Below are positions 16,307 through 24,599 of a stretch of DNA of 50,958 nucleotides, piece by piece (position 1 is the stretch's first letter; each line of letters begins with the position of its first letter). The notes under the pieces are model-generated. The model saw nothing but the letters and a program-made list of their open reading frames with translations, ran no database searches and was not told the DNA's origin. The DNA comes from an uncultured Acidimicrobiales bacterium. GTDB lineage: Bacteria; Actinomycetota; Acidimicrobiia; Acidimicrobiales; Poriferisodalaceae. A program made the position numbers and the translations under genes. The stretch lies in assembly GCA_905477545.1 (NCBI GenBank), contig CAJQGN010000005.1, positions 1-50,958 of the forward strand, in the 5' to 3' direction.

Positions 16307-17254
16307 GTGTCTGAAATTCGCGACGTTGTAATTATTGGGAGCGGACCGGCAGGTTTAACAGCAGCTATTTATGCCGCCCGCGCAAGCCTTTCCCCACTAG
16401 TCATTGAAGGTGAACCATCTTCAACAAGTGACCAACCAGGCGGCCAGCTTATGCTGACTACGGACGTCGAGAATTTCCCAGGTTTCCCTGAAGGCATCAT
16501 GGGACCTGAATTAATGAGTAATTTTCGGTCACAAGCACAAAGATTTGGTGCAAAATTCATAACAGAAAAAGTAACTGCCGTAAATTTCGAAAATCGCCCC
16601 TTCGAAATAAGCGTAGGTAACGACAAATACTTAACCAGATCAGTAATTATTTCTACTGGGGCTCAAAGCCTTATGTTAAATATCCCTAATGAGAGTCGGC
16701 TTATTGGTCATGGATTATCTACTTGTGCCACCTGTGATGGCTTTTTCTTCCGAGATCAGGAAATAGCAGTAGTGGGTGGTGGAGATAGCGCTATTGAAGA
16801 AGCTATTTTCTTGACACGCTTCGCTTCGAAAGTCTATTTAATTCATCGCCGTGACGAGTTAAGGGCTTCAAAGATTATGCAAGAGCGTGCTTTTCAGAAC
16901 CCAAAACTCGAATTTCTTTGGAATAACGAAGTTGCCCAAATAAACGGCGATCAAAAGCTTGATGGAATTACTCTTAATAACACTATTACCTCTGAAAAAT
17001 TAGATCTTAAAATTCAGGGACTTTTCATTGCTATTGGCCACAGACCAAACACCGACTTATTCAAAGGACATTTAGAGCTGAAAGACAACGGTTACCTTGT
17101 AACACTTCCTGATAGCAGTCGAACCGCTATTGATGGTGTATTTGCCTGTGGCGATGTACAAGATGACTATTACCGTCAAGCTATTACCGCAGCTGGGTCA
17201 GGATGTATGGCAGCAATAGATGCGGAACGGTGGTTAGAGGAACACGGCCACTAG
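16307..17254 (+). CDS. trxB: thioredoxin-disulfide reductase
   Basis: This flavoenzyme reduces thioredoxin with NADPH. The FAD-binding GSGPAGLTAAIYAARA lies at the N-terminus, the redox pair is CATC (Cys140 and Cys143), the NADPH-binding GGGDSAIEEA follows at about 160, and FACGDVQDDYYRQA closes the second FAD segment. I start it at GTG 16307 because GGAG lies 8 bp upstream; the TTG at 16301 is too close to that site. At 315 residues it has normal length. It precedes trxA, as trxB2-trxC-cwlM do in Mycobacterium. Confidence 0.96.
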   Translation: MSEIRDVVIIGSGPAGLTAAIYAARASLSPLVIEGEPSSTSDQPGGQLMLTTDVENFPGFPEGIMGPELMSNFRSQAQRFGAKFITEKVTAVNFENRPFEISVGNDKYLTRSVIISTGAQSLMLNIPNESRLIGHGLSTCATCDGFFFRDQEIAVVGGGDSAIEEAIFLTRFASKVYLIHRRDELRASKIMQERAFQNPKLEFLWNNEVAQINGDQKLDGITLNNTITSEKLDLKIQGLFIAIGHRPNTDLFKGHLELKDNGYLVTLPDSSRTAIDGVFACGDVQDDYYRQAITAAGSGCMAAIDAERWLEEHGH

Positions 17255-17356
17255 ATTTGCAATAATACAAAAACTTATCTATCACTCCGCAGCACTAAAC
17301 CACACAGCAACTCTCTTACGGGTATGCTCCAGATCATACGAATTTAGGAGCATTGC

Positions 17357-17680
17357 ATGGCAGCAGACATTAAAAATCTCGACGAGAGTACATTTGACGA
17401 GACTATCGGATCTTCTGAGACACCTGTGCTCGTGGATTTTTGGGCAGAGTGGTGTGGGCCGTGCAAAATGATTGCACCGATCTTAGAAGAAATCGCCACA
17501 GAAGAACAAGGTCTGAGTATCGCCAAAGTAAATGTCGATGAGAGCCCAGATCTGGCTCGCAGATACGGCATAATGAGTATTCCAGCTCTAATTCTATTTC
17601 AAAACGGCGAACCGGCAAAAACTATGGTTGGAGCAAAACCAAAAAGTGCTCTTCTCGAAGAGTTAGGTGAATTCCTATAG
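17357..17680 (+). CDS. trxA: thioredoxin
   Basis: This small disulfide reductase is the partner of TrxB. The active site WCGPC (Cys33 and Cys36) is in VDFWAEWCGPCKMIAP, and the cis-proline region is MSIPALILF. Its length is 107 residues. A very good TTAGGAGC Shine-Dalgarno sequence precedes the ATG, separated from trxB by 102 bp. The stop TAG at 17678-17680 overlaps the probable ATA start of cwlM. Confidence 0.97.
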   Translation: MAADIKNLDESTFDETIGSSETPVLVDFWAEWCGPCKMIAPILEEIATEEQGLSIAKVNVDESPDLARRYGIMSIPALILFQNGEPAKTMVGAKPKSALLEELGEFL

Positions 17681-18654
17681 ATTCTCTCCCATCAGTAAGT
17701 CCTTTTGGTGTCGGTGCATTCGGAAACCACGTACGAGACTTACAAAACCGTCTCCAAAAACTGAATTATGATCCTGGTCAAATCGACGGAAGTTTTGGCA
17801 ACAAAACTGAGTCTTCTCTTCGCTCGTTCCAAAAACGCCGAGGAATAGACACAGATGGTATCTGTGGTCCAGAATCATGGTCCGAAATCGTTGAGGCTGG
17901 TTACTACTTGGGCAGTCGTTTGCTCTACCTACATGAACCCCCGCTACGAGGTGACGATGTCGCTGAAATGCAACAGTTACTAAGCACTCTCGGGTTTAAA
18001 AGTGGACATGTCAATGGAATACATACATCGAAAACTGCTGATGCAATAACTGATTTTCAACTTAACGCAGGGTTAACTGCAGACGGCATCTGCGGCACTC
18101 TTACTCTAGAAAGCCTAAGACGATACGGTAGTAACGTAAAACTTGGTGAGCTTGCATCTCTTCAGGAACGAAATCAATTTAACTCACTCGGCACTCAACT
18201 AAATGGCAAGAAAATTGTTTTAAGCGAAACTGGAGGTCTTGACGCCACGATCGCCTCCTTAAGAAGATCTCTTGGAGAGTTAGGCGCGAACGTTCTAACT
18301 ATTCACCACCCAGATGCCTCCGCTCAAGCAACTCAAGCAAATACATACCGAGCAGACCTCTTCATAGCCTTAGAAGTAAGACACGACCGCCCATCAATTT
18401 GTCATTTCCAGGGTGAACATTATTTAAGTCCTGTCGGCTCACTCTTAGCTGAAAAGCTCGTGAATGAACTCAGCCAATACTTTCCCAACTTAGAAAACAA
18501 AGGAATGGCTCTCCGAATTTTACGGGAAACTCAAATGCCCACAGTTCTATGTCGCTTTAACTCAGCCAATACCCTTGTTCGAAGTAATCAGTTAATTGCT
18601 TCATCAATTTGTACTGCGATTAACAACGCCCTCGGGACAGGCTTTACAAGTTAA
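17677..18654 (+). CDS. cwlM: CwlM-like protein: two PG-binding repeats plus inactive amidase-3 domain
   Basis: In mycobacteria CwlM is a PknB-phosphorylated regulator of MurA rather than an active amidase. Here two peptidoglycan-binding repeats can be read (RDLQNRLQKLNYDPGQIDG… and AEMQQLLSTLGFKSGHVNG…, about residues 15-75 and 92-150), then an amidase-3 domain. The latter has lost its zinc site: the GHGG/E positions read LSETGGLD and the S-x-H-x-N position reads ALEVRH, while MPTVLCRF keeps the family pattern. The frame contains no ATG, GTG or TTG before 17908, which would delete the first repeat. An AGGTGA site (17665-17670) is well placed for an ATA start at 17677 overlapping the trxA stop. 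The gene order trxB-trxA-cwlM supports the name. The start is my inference; a frame error is possible. Confidence 0.75.
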   Translation: MDSLPSVSPFGVGAFGNHVRDLQNRLQKLNYDPGQIDGSFGNKTESSLRSFQKRRGIDTDGICGPESWSEIVEAGYYLGSRLLYLHEPPLRGDDVAEMQQLLSTLGFKSGHVNGIHTSKTADAITDFQLNAGLTADGICGTLTLESLRRYGSNVKLGELASLQERNQFNSLGTQLNGKKIVLSETGGLDATIASLRRSLGELGANVLTIHHPDASAQATQANTYRADLFIALEVRHDRPSICHFQGEHYLSPVGSLLAEKLVNELSQYFPNLENKGMALRILRETQMPTVLCRFNSANTLVRSNQLIASSICTAINNALGTGFTS

Positions 18655-18685
18655 TAAGTAATTTTAGTAAATATTCTTTATAACT

Positions 18686-18694
18686 TGTGGATAA
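18686..18694. promoter_or_regulatory. perfect DnaA box between cwlM and parB
   Basis: TGTGGATAA matches the DnaA box exactly. It lies in the 69-bp gap between the converging cwlM and parB genes, where no promoter is expected, and belongs to a cluster with two boxes inside parB. Confidence 0.55.
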
Positions 18695-18723
18695 CTAACA
18701 AATATTATCTATCATCAACAACA

Positions 18724-19683
18724 CTATTTCGGTAAAATAATATTATAGATACGTTCTAAATCACTTAGAGTGGCAAATGATATCTCTATTTTTCCCTTTT
18801 TTTGAGCATGATGAACGCTTACAGTGGTAGAAAAGTGTTCACTGAGTAGTCCTTCAACTTCTAAGAACGAAGCATTTTTTACAGCTCTCTCCTTTTTAGA
18901 GTTATCCACAGTTTTATCTACAGACTTCGCCAGTTTTTTTACTTCATTCTCAAGTTGTCGAACGGACCAAGCCTTCTTAATAGCTTGACGCGTTAAATTT
19001 TTCCGAACAAGTAGATCATCAATACCTAACAAGGCTCTACCGTGACCAGCAGACAATTCTCCGCTGACAATTGATTTCTGTGATTCTAAAGGAAGCTGCA
19101 ACAGCCTTAGGGAATTAGTAATCGTTGCTCGTCCCTTGCTCAGCATTTCACCTAAGTCATTATGGGTAACACCAAAATCTTCAAGAAGTTGTTTAAATGC
19201 TGAGGCTTCTTCAATAGCGTTAAGATCTTGTCGATGAATATTTTCAACCAACGCCTGAACAAGCGTCCTCTCATCATCAGCTTCTTTCACAATTGCTGGA
19301 ATAGTCGACAATCCTGCAAGTTGAGCAGCTCTCCAACGACGCTCTCCAGCAACTAGTTCAAAATAACCAGCAGGCTCTATAGCTCTAACAACTACAGGTT
19401 GCAAAACCCCAAACTCAACAATTGACGCTCTAAGAACTTCTAGTCCTTCGACATCGAAATGTTTACGTGGCTGCTGGCTATTTGCCTGAATTTTTAACAA
19501 TTCAATTTCTCTATAAACATCTATATTAGATGCACTATTACTATCCCAGGACGAAACTTCTTTGTTTGCTAATTCGTTCTCATCACCGATATTTACTAAT
19601 GGGATAGAGTTATCAATAACTTCCTCTGTATTTGGAATTAGAGCTTCCAAACCACGTCCTAAACCGCCAAGAGGTCGACTCAT
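18724..19683 (-). CDS. parB: chromosome partitioning protein ParB
   Basis: ParB binds parS, spreads along DNA using CTP and drives origin segregation. The 319-residue protein has the N-terminal RPLGGLGRGLEALIP segment, the ParB/Srx domain with QPRKHFD and the CTP-binding VAGERRWRAAQLAG, a helix-turn-helix region (VTHNDLGEMLSKGRATITNSLRLL) and a C-terminal dimerisation domain. Its ATG overlaps the parA stop (ATGA). Two parS sites lie just upstream of parA. The codons for VDKTVDN near residue 260 contain DnaA-box sequences. Confidence 0.97.
   Translation of the reverse strand: MSRPLGGLGRGLEALIPNTEEVIDNSIPLVNIGDENELANKEVSSWDSNSASNIDVYREIELLKIQANSQQPRKHFDVEGLEVLRASIVEFGVLQPVVVRAIEPAGYFELVAGERRWRAAQLAGLSTIPAIVKEADDERTLVQALVENIHRQDLNAIEEASAFKQLLEDFGVTHNDLGEMLSKGRATITNSLRLLQLPLESQKSIVSGELSAGHGRALLGIDDLLVRKNLTRQAIKKAWSVRQLENEVKKLAKSVDKTVDNSKKERAVKNASFLEVEGLLSEHFSTTVSVHHAQKKGKIEISFATLSDLERIYNIILPK
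18902..18922. promoter_or_regulatory. two DnaA boxes inside parB
   Basis: TTATCCACA (18902-18910, perfect) and TTATCTACA (18914-18922, one mismatch) lie in the same orientation 12 bp apart within parB. With the box at 18686 they form a local cluster about 7 kb from oriC. Confidence 0.5.
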
Positions 19684-20477
19684 TGGTATATTCCTTTTCC
19701 ATTATTCTTGAAACCTATAGTTTGTTTGGCTATTTCATTTGCTAACGCTTTATAAGCAATCGCCCCTTTACTTAAAGAATCATATTGGTTCACCGGCTGG
19801 CCATAACTTGGTGCCTCAGACAACCTCACGGATCTCGGAATGACTGTTTCCCGAACCTGATCAGGAAAATGACCTCGCACTTCATTAACAACTTGTTCAG
19901 CTAGCCGCGTTCGCGCATCAAACATCACTAGAACAATTGAAGACACAAAAAGATCTTTGTTTAAATTTTGTTGAATCAATTTCACATTATTTAAAAGTTG
20001 ACCTAACCCTTCAAGGGCGTAATATTCACATTGAACGGGAATGACAACTTCTTCAGCCGCAGCAAGACCATTTATTGTTAAAATACCCAAGCTAGGTGGA
20101 CAATCGATAATAACATAGTCGTAATTATTCTGGACTACAGCAATCGCATTACGTAGTCTCAACTCGCGACTAAATACTGACACCAGTTCAATTTCTGCTC
20201 CAGCTAAATCTAAATTAGATGGGACCACAAACAGCCGCTGCATAGGTGTCTCTAAAATTGTCTCCTCGATAGTTTTTTGGCCTAGAAGCACCTGGTACAT
20301 CGATGAATAAAGGGTTCTAGGATCAATACCAACGCCAGTAGTAGCGTTTCCTTGAGGGTCTAAGTCGACTAACAGAGTCTTATAGCCAACTTCAGCAAGA
20401 CATGACGCCACATTAACTGCGGTAGTTGTCTTACCAACTCCGCCCTTTTGATTAGCGACAGCTATAACTCGAGCCAT
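19680..20477 (-). CDS. parA: chromosome partitioning ATPase ParA
   Basis: ParA is the deviant-Walker ATPase that moves ParB-parS complexes. The 265-residue protein starts MARVIAVANQKGGVGKTTTAVN with the deviant Walker A (KGGVGKTT, residues 11-18), then LLVDLDPQGNATTG, the Walker B-like DYVIIDCPPSLG and VVIPVQCEYYALEGL. It overlaps parB by 4 bp. parS sites lie 88-145 bp upstream. Confidence 0.97.
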   Translation of the reverse strand: MARVIAVANQKGGVGKTTTAVNVASCLAEVGYKTLLVDLDPQGNATTGVGIDPRTLYSSMYQVLLGQKTIEETILETPMQRLFVVPSNLDLAGAEIELVSVFSRELRLRNAIAVVQNNYDYVIIDCPPSLGILTINGLAAAEEVVIPVQCEYYALEGLGQLLNNVKLIQQNLNKDLFVSSIVLVMFDARTRLAEQVVNEVRGHFPDQVRETVIPRSVRLSEAPSYGQPVNQYDSLSKGAIAYKALANEIAKQTIGFKNNGKGIYQ

Positions 20478-20560
20478 CTAATCCCCATTCATACAGCGTT
20501 TAATAAAAATTACTGCCAACTCAAATAGACAAGTTGAAGTAAGCATTGATAATAACTATA

Positions 20561-20584
20561 GCTATGTTTCACGTGAAACATAGC
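20561..20584. other. parS site 1 (perfect core within a 24-bp palindrome)
   Basis: TGTTTCACGTGAAACA at 20565-20580 is the exact bacterial parS consensus. The symmetry continues for four more bases on each side, making a 24-bp perfect palindrome. It lies in the parA-rsmG gap, as expected for an origin-proximal centromere site. Confidence 0.95.
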
Positions 20585-20606
20585 ACTGTTCAACATCAGG
20601 ACTAAA

Positions 20607-20622
20607 GGTTGCACGTGAAACA
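20607..20622. other. parS site 2 (near-consensus)
   Basis: GGTTGCACGTGAAACA matches parS at 14 of 16 positions and keeps the CACGTG core and the whole right half. It lies 42 bp from site 1, about four helical turns, between parA and rsmG. Confidence 0.8.
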
Positions 20623-20643
20623 TCTAAGTGAACTCGCCAAAAT

Positions 20644-21252
20644 TCAATAAAGTGGAGTTTTTGACACTTTCTTCCATGTTCGAGGTATGAAAGCTGGACA
20701 TTCATTTCCAAGTAAAAGGGAGACGAATCTCGGTGGTCCTTCAAAATAATCTATTTCACTAAACCCTAATTCTAGTAAAGATTCCAACGGCCAGCGATCA
20801 CTTGCCTCTATTGGAGGTTCACTCACAACAAGTTTTCCATTTCGCTTCAACAGACCTGCTGAACACTCTGCGACAATAGCCGGAGTTCCAAATGATCTAC
20901 TAAAAATACCATCGAATTTTTCTCTGAATTTCTGCAAGTGAGCTAACTCTGTTACATCACCTAAAACAGCTTTCACTCGGTTTTGATACCCAAGGGTTTC
21001 TATCGCTGATTCAAGAAAACTTACCCTTTTCTCACCACGGTCAATTAAAACCATCTCAAGCTCAGGCACAATACTCGCGACAATCAAACCAGGTATCCCG
21101 CCGCCAGATCCTAAATCACACCAAAGCTCAGTAGGACTCAAACATGCTGCATCCAAATGCGCCTTTGAATGCTTCATGTACTGATCTATTGGTTCAAGAC
21201 CAATGAATCCCAATGCTTGAGCACGCGTCAGAACTTCAACAAGTTTTGACAC
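20644..21252 (-). CDS. rsmG: 16S rRNA (guanine(527)-N7)-methyltransferase RsmG
   Basis: RsmG (GidB) methylates G527 of 16S rRNA using S-adenosylmethionine. The 202-residue protein contains the SAM-binding DLGSGGGIPGL (about 46-56), LIDRGEKRVSFLESA and GDVTEL, and the FDGIFSRSFGTPA motif. It lies in the expected jag-rsmG-parA order on the minus strand. Its C-terminus ends 22 bp before parS site 2. Confidence 0.95.
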   Translation of the reverse strand: MSKLVEVLTRAQALGFIGLEPIDQYMKHSKAHLDAACLSPTELWCDLGSGGGIPGLIVASIVPELEMVLIDRGEKRVSFLESAIETLGYQNRVKAVLGDVTELAHLQKFREKFDGIFSRSFGTPAIVAECSAGLLKRNGKLVVSEPPIEASDRWPLESLLELGFSEIDYFEGPPRFVSLLLGNECPAFIPRTWKKVSKTPLY

Positions 21253-21266
21253 TAGTTACTTTGTTT

Positions 21267-21755
21267 TCAAGCTTTTGAAGGAATAAGAACCACTCGACGA
21301 CGTGGTTCGTCGCCGACCGAAATAGTCGATATTCCCTCTATTTCATTTGCTGTATCGTGAACAACTTTTCGATCCGCGGCGTTCATGGTCTCAAGACCTC
21401 TTTCAACACCGTCTCCGAGCACTGACTTGGCTAATTCTTGAACATAAGCTTGCAGTACTTCTCGTCGACGCTGTCTGAAACCAGCAACATCCACTCGAAT
21501 ACGAGCACGATTAGCACCAGGTAATCGGCGCTGAAGCATCGTCTTAGTGACTTCATGTAACGCCACTAAATGACTACCACGGGGACCAATCAAAGCTCCT
21601 AAAGCTGTTTTCTCTCCAGCTAAATTAACTTCAAAGCTATCATCATCAGCTGATACGTTCTCTGCAGATGCCTGAAGGCCAAAAGATTTGGCTAGACCTT
21701 CTAAGAATTCACCAACCATTTTCTGTTGTTCTTCTACTGTTATTTCACTACTCAT
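21267..21755 (-). CDS. jag: KH/R3H RNA-binding protein (Jag/KhpB core)
   Basis: This RNA-binding protein belongs to the Jag/KhpB/EloR family, linked to cell elongation in Gram-positive bacteria. The 162-residue product has a KH domain (FEVNLAGEKTALGALIGPRG, with the GPRG loop) and an R3H domain (MNAADRKVVHDTANEIEGIS) ending PRRRVVLIPSKA. The Jag-N domain found at the start of full-length homologues is not in this gene but is encoded just upstream as a separate protein. A GCAGGAGAC Shine-Dalgarno site precedes the ATG. Confidence 0.92.
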   Translation of the reverse strand: MSSEITVEEQQKMVGEFLEGLAKSFGLQASAENVSADDDSFEVNLAGEKTALGALIGPRGSHLVALHEVTKTMLQRRLPGANRARIRVDVAGFRQRRREVLQAYVQELAKSVLGDGVERGLETMNAADRKVVHDTANEIEGISTISVGDEPRRRVVLIPSKA

Positions 21756-21792
21756 CGCAGTCTCCTGCTTGTTAAACGGGGTAATTTATCCC

Positions 21793-22407
21793 CTACTGGG
21801 CGATTTTACGTGTTCTACTTTTAGTTGTTACTGAATCACTATTAGAAACATCAGATTTTCCACTAACTGTCATATTCGTCTTTTTTGGGATGTTGTTTGA
21901 ATAAATTGACTTAGAACCATCATTATTCTTTGATGAATTATCACTTAAGGTCCTTTTCCGCCTAACTACTCCATCACTATCATTAGTTTTATTTAAATCT
22001 TCTAATTTTACAGATTCCTGATTAATAGTTCTAGACCGAGACACTGTCTGCGTATTTACTTTTCTTGTTTTATTCTGGTTTTTAATCGAAGACTGGTTTT
22101 GATTTTTAGCTTTCCTAATATCTGAGGGCTTTTTTATATGAGAGGCTTTAGCAGGCCCATTAGATTTAGTTTTTTTAGCCTCATAACGATTTTTCTTCCC
22201 TTTATATACCCGCTCTAATTTTTGTGGCGGTGTTAAAGGTTTTAATCTTGCCCTAATTTGAGCAGGAGTTCGTCTAAAACTAAACAAAGATTTCTTAGCC
22301 TCTGAGATTGTCTCAAACTCTGCATCCTCAATCGTCACAGACAATTGTTCTAAAGCTATTTCCTGTGCCTCTTCAACCGTGTCCCCCGACGTTAAAATCC
22401 AATCCAT
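21793..22407 (-). CDS. stand-alone Jag-N domain protein with basic low-complexity tail
   Basis: The first 50-55 residues (DTVEEAQEIALEQLSV, then FETISEAKKSLFSFRRTPAQIRARL) match the Jag-N domain that normally precedes KH-R3H in one polypeptide. The remaining 140 residues are Lys/Asn/Ser-rich and predicted disordered, ending TKSRTRKIAQ. The gene lies between yidC (5 bp away) and the KH/R3H gene (37 bp away). The simplest reading is a two-gene form of Jag/KhpB. The tail may bind RNA or ribosomes. No start uncertainty is apparent. Confidence 0.75.
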   Translation of the reverse strand: MDWILTSGDTVEEAQEIALEQLSVTIEDAEFETISEAKKSLFSFRRTPAQIRARLKPLTPPQKLERVYKGKKNRYEAKKTKSNGPAKASHIKKPSDIRKAKNQNQSSIKNQNKTRKVNTQTVSRSRTINQESVKLEDLNKTNDSDGVVRRKRTLSDNSSKNNDGSKSIYSNNIPKKTNMTVSGKSDVSNSDSVTTKSRTRKIAQ

Positions 22408-22412
22408 TGCTA

Positions 22413-23447
22413 TTACTTTCGTTTTTTCCGGGTACGCCCATCACCTGATGTACGTTTACTTTGAATTGACTGAGGCTTCTTCGCCTCACCTTTTTTAGTT
22501 GTTTCTGTTCTGGTCCGAGATCGCTGTTTTTTAGGCAAATTCTCATTACTCTTTTGCCTCTTTTTACTACGCTCGGCTCGCTCATCTCTGCGCGACTCTT
22601 CCGCGGCCAAAGCTTTATTCGACTTACGATTTTTAATTTCTTTGGGGGTTATTTCAACAGGATCAATTTCCTCAACATCAATTGGATCGTCTTTCCCGTC
22701 AGAAGTTGATGCTAACATTACGGGCTTCATCGTCGCGTGAATAAAGGCTTGTTGCCCAATTCGGTAAAGACTTGAAGCTATAAAATAGATCCCTAAAGCT
22801 GCCGGAACCATGAAAGCAAACACCGGAAGCATGTATGGCATAATCTTCATCAACATTTCCATCTGTTGATTTGTAGATGGTGCATTTCCTCGCCGCGACT
22901 TCATTTGCTTTTGTTGGAACCATGACAAAATAAATGTGACGCCCACTAAAAGTAAATAAGGAAGAGATTCAACAAAATCTATCTTAAGTACATCAACAGC
23001 TCGCCTTGATAAATCAACTCCAAATGAAACCATTTGGCCAGCTTCTTCAACCAAATCAACATATAAATCTGATTCCTTATCAAGGTACTTAGGATCTGGT
23101 TCTCCGTTTGAACCAACATGGGCAAGACCATTAATAACTCTATAGAGTACAAAAAATACCGGTAACTGAACTAATGATGGTAGACACCCGCCTAACGGGC
23201 TAACGCCGTTTTTGGAATAAAGCGCCATCATTTCTTCGTTTAGTTTCTGACGATCATTTTTGTTACGTGTTTGAATCCGTTTTAGTTCTGGCTGTAATTC
23301 CTGCATTCTCATCATCGAACGCGTACCTTTGAGCGTTAACGGTGTAAATACAAGCATTATTATCAAAGTAAGAAGACTTATTGATAATGAATAGTCGCTA
23401 GTTATTGCATAAAACCAGGCTAAAACACCGGCTATTACATCAAACAT
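22413..23447 (-). CDS. yidC: membrane protein insertase YidC/Oxa1
   Basis: YidC inserts proteins into the cytoplasmic membrane. The 344-residue product has the Gram-positive/actinobacterial form: an initial helix, the basic coiled cytoplasmic loop (MMRMQELQPELKRIQ), then GGCLPSLVQLPVFFVLYRVI, two more hydrophobic segments (LPYLLLVGVTFILSWF and MPYMLPVFAFMVPAALGIYF), and a strongly basic C-terminal tail of about 90 residues (…RTRKKRK) likely to contact ribosomes. It overlaps yidD by 13 bp. Confidence 0.96.
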   Translation of the reverse strand: MFDVIAGVLAWFYAITSDYSLSISLLTLIIMLVFTPLTLKGTRSMMRMQELQPELKRIQTRNKNDRQKLNEEMMALYSKNGVSPLGGCLPSLVQLPVFFVLYRVINGLAHVGSNGEPDPKYLDKESDLYVDLVEEAGQMVSFGVDLSRRAVDVLKIDFVESLPYLLLVGVTFILSWFQQKQMKSRRGNAPSTNQQMEMLMKIMPYMLPVFAFMVPAALGIYFIASSLYRIGQQAFIHATMKPVMLASTSDGKDDPIDVEEIDPVEITPKEIKNRKSNKALAAEESRRDERAERSKKRQKSNENLPKKQRSRTRTETTKKGEAKKPQSIQSKRTSGDGRTRKKRK

Positions 23448-23713
23448 GAGTTCTCAGTTCTAGTTACTCGGGCAGGCACAGGATCAAAGCCCTTTCCCCC
23501 CCACGGATGACAACGTCCAATTCGACGTAAAGAAAGAACAGAGCCCTTCAATGATCCATGTATATTTATAGAATCATATGCATATTCTGAACAGGTTGGT
23601 ATAAATCGGCATACGGGAGTGCGGCTTCTCGGGAAAAATCTATAAAATTTTATGAAACCTACAAGGATTTTTTTTATAGGAGAATTGTCGCCAGCTATTT
23701 TAAAACACTTCAT
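23435..23713 (-). CDS. yidD: membrane protein insertion efficiency factor YidD
   Basis: This short protein of 92 residues has the YidD signature: FYRFFPRSRTPVCRFIPTCSEYAYDSI followed by RRIGRCHPWGGKGFDPVP (quoted in parts). Three conserved cysteines are present. It lies between rnpA (overlapping by one base, TAATG) and yidC (overlapping by 13 bp), the classic arrangement. Confidence 0.95.
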   Translation of the reverse strand: MKCFKIAGDNSPIKKILVGFIKFYRFFPRSRTPVCRFIPTCSEYAYDSINIHGSLKGSVLSLRRIGRCHPWGGKGFDPVPARVTRTENSCLM

Positions 23714-24036
23714 TAGACGTTCTCAGCTCTCGCTAAAAGTAGCGACATGTCCTCACAAATTTGCGAATACGTTATTGATCGAGCGTTACGACGGCTACCA
23801 ATTAAATATCTGCCCGTCCTAATACTCATACCTTTATCATTCAAACAACTTTTTATACGTCTCCTAAGAAGATTTCTGTAAACTGCATTTCCTATTTTGC
23901 GGTTAAAAGCAAACGCAACGCGAGGGTTGGAAATGTTTGGATCTGGAGCAAACATCATCCAAAGAATTGGCCCGTTAAGCCGTTTCCCCTGGCTTATAGC
24001 TGCAAAATCAGCCTTTAGACTACATCTATCGATCAA
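23713..24036 (-). CDS. rnpA: ribonuclease P protein component
   Basis: RnpA is the protein subunit of RNase P, which matures tRNA 5' ends. The 107-residue product has the RNA-binding core [24 protein letters not shown] with the family's RNR-like motif. I start it at TTG 24036, overlapping the rpmH stop (TTGA), because translational coupling in rpmH-rnpA is common; no better start precedes the DF segment. It overlaps yidD by one base at its end. Confidence 0.92.
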   Translation of the reverse strand: MIDRCSLKADFAAISQGKRLNGPILWMMFAPDPNISNPRVAFAFNRKIGNAVYRNLLRRRIKSCLNDKGMSIRTGRYLIGSRRNARSITYSQICEDMSLLLARAENV

Positions 24037-24167
24037 GCGCTAAGTCTCTGACGACCTTTAAGGCGTCTTCCTTTTACGATAGATCGCCCCGCCTTAGTTG
24101 ACATTCGATGACGAAACCCGTGTTTACGGGATCTTCGACGGGTATTAGGTTGAAAGGTACGTTTCAT
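24033..24167 (-). CDS. rpmH: 50S ribosomal protein L34
   Basis: The 44-residue protein reads [18 protein letters not shown], then [20 protein letters not shown], an exact L34 pattern. A GGAGG Shine-Dalgarno site lies 7 bp before the ATG at 24167. It is the first gene of rpmH-rnpA-yidD-yidC and diverges from dnaA, the standard origin-region order. Confidence 0.98.
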   Translation of the reverse strand: MKRTFQPNTRRRSRKHGFRHRMSTKAGRSIVKGRRLKGRQRLSA

Positions 24168-24599
24168 AATTCGGCCTCCAAATCGGCCGTAAAGACGAAG
24201 CTGCCTTCATTGAACCGAATAAGTAACCGAGCCTGAGTGGTCAACGATCTCTGCCGCTACCAGGTCCAGTTAATTCTTATTAAGCTCAAGAAAACAATTT
24301 CGAGATTTTTAGGACACTTTAGTGGCAGGTCCAAGACCAAACCACACACACGCCTAATCTTAGAGGGATTTGTCTAACAAATGAAATTTAAACAAGGAAT
24401 GCTGTATTCCTCGCGCGGAGCGTGCTTAATACGAATATAAAAGTGCCATAAAACTACTAAAAGTGATAATTTGGCATTAACTAGTCACTCAGTGCTAGGT
24501 TCCACAACACTAGATCCTGATTAGTTAGGGGTTTTACACAGCAGCCACAGGTTTTCCACATGTGCTCATTTGTGTTCTATTTTGATTGGTGTTCGATTA
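24168..24599. other. rpmH-dnaA divergent intergenic region
   Basis: These 432 bp contain no supported gene. They should hold the rpmH and dnaA promoters. A near-consensus DnaA box, TTTTCCACA (24552-24560, one mismatch), lies 40 bp before the dnaA start and could serve DnaA autoregulation. I could not place -35/-10 pairs with confidence. Confidence 0.5.
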
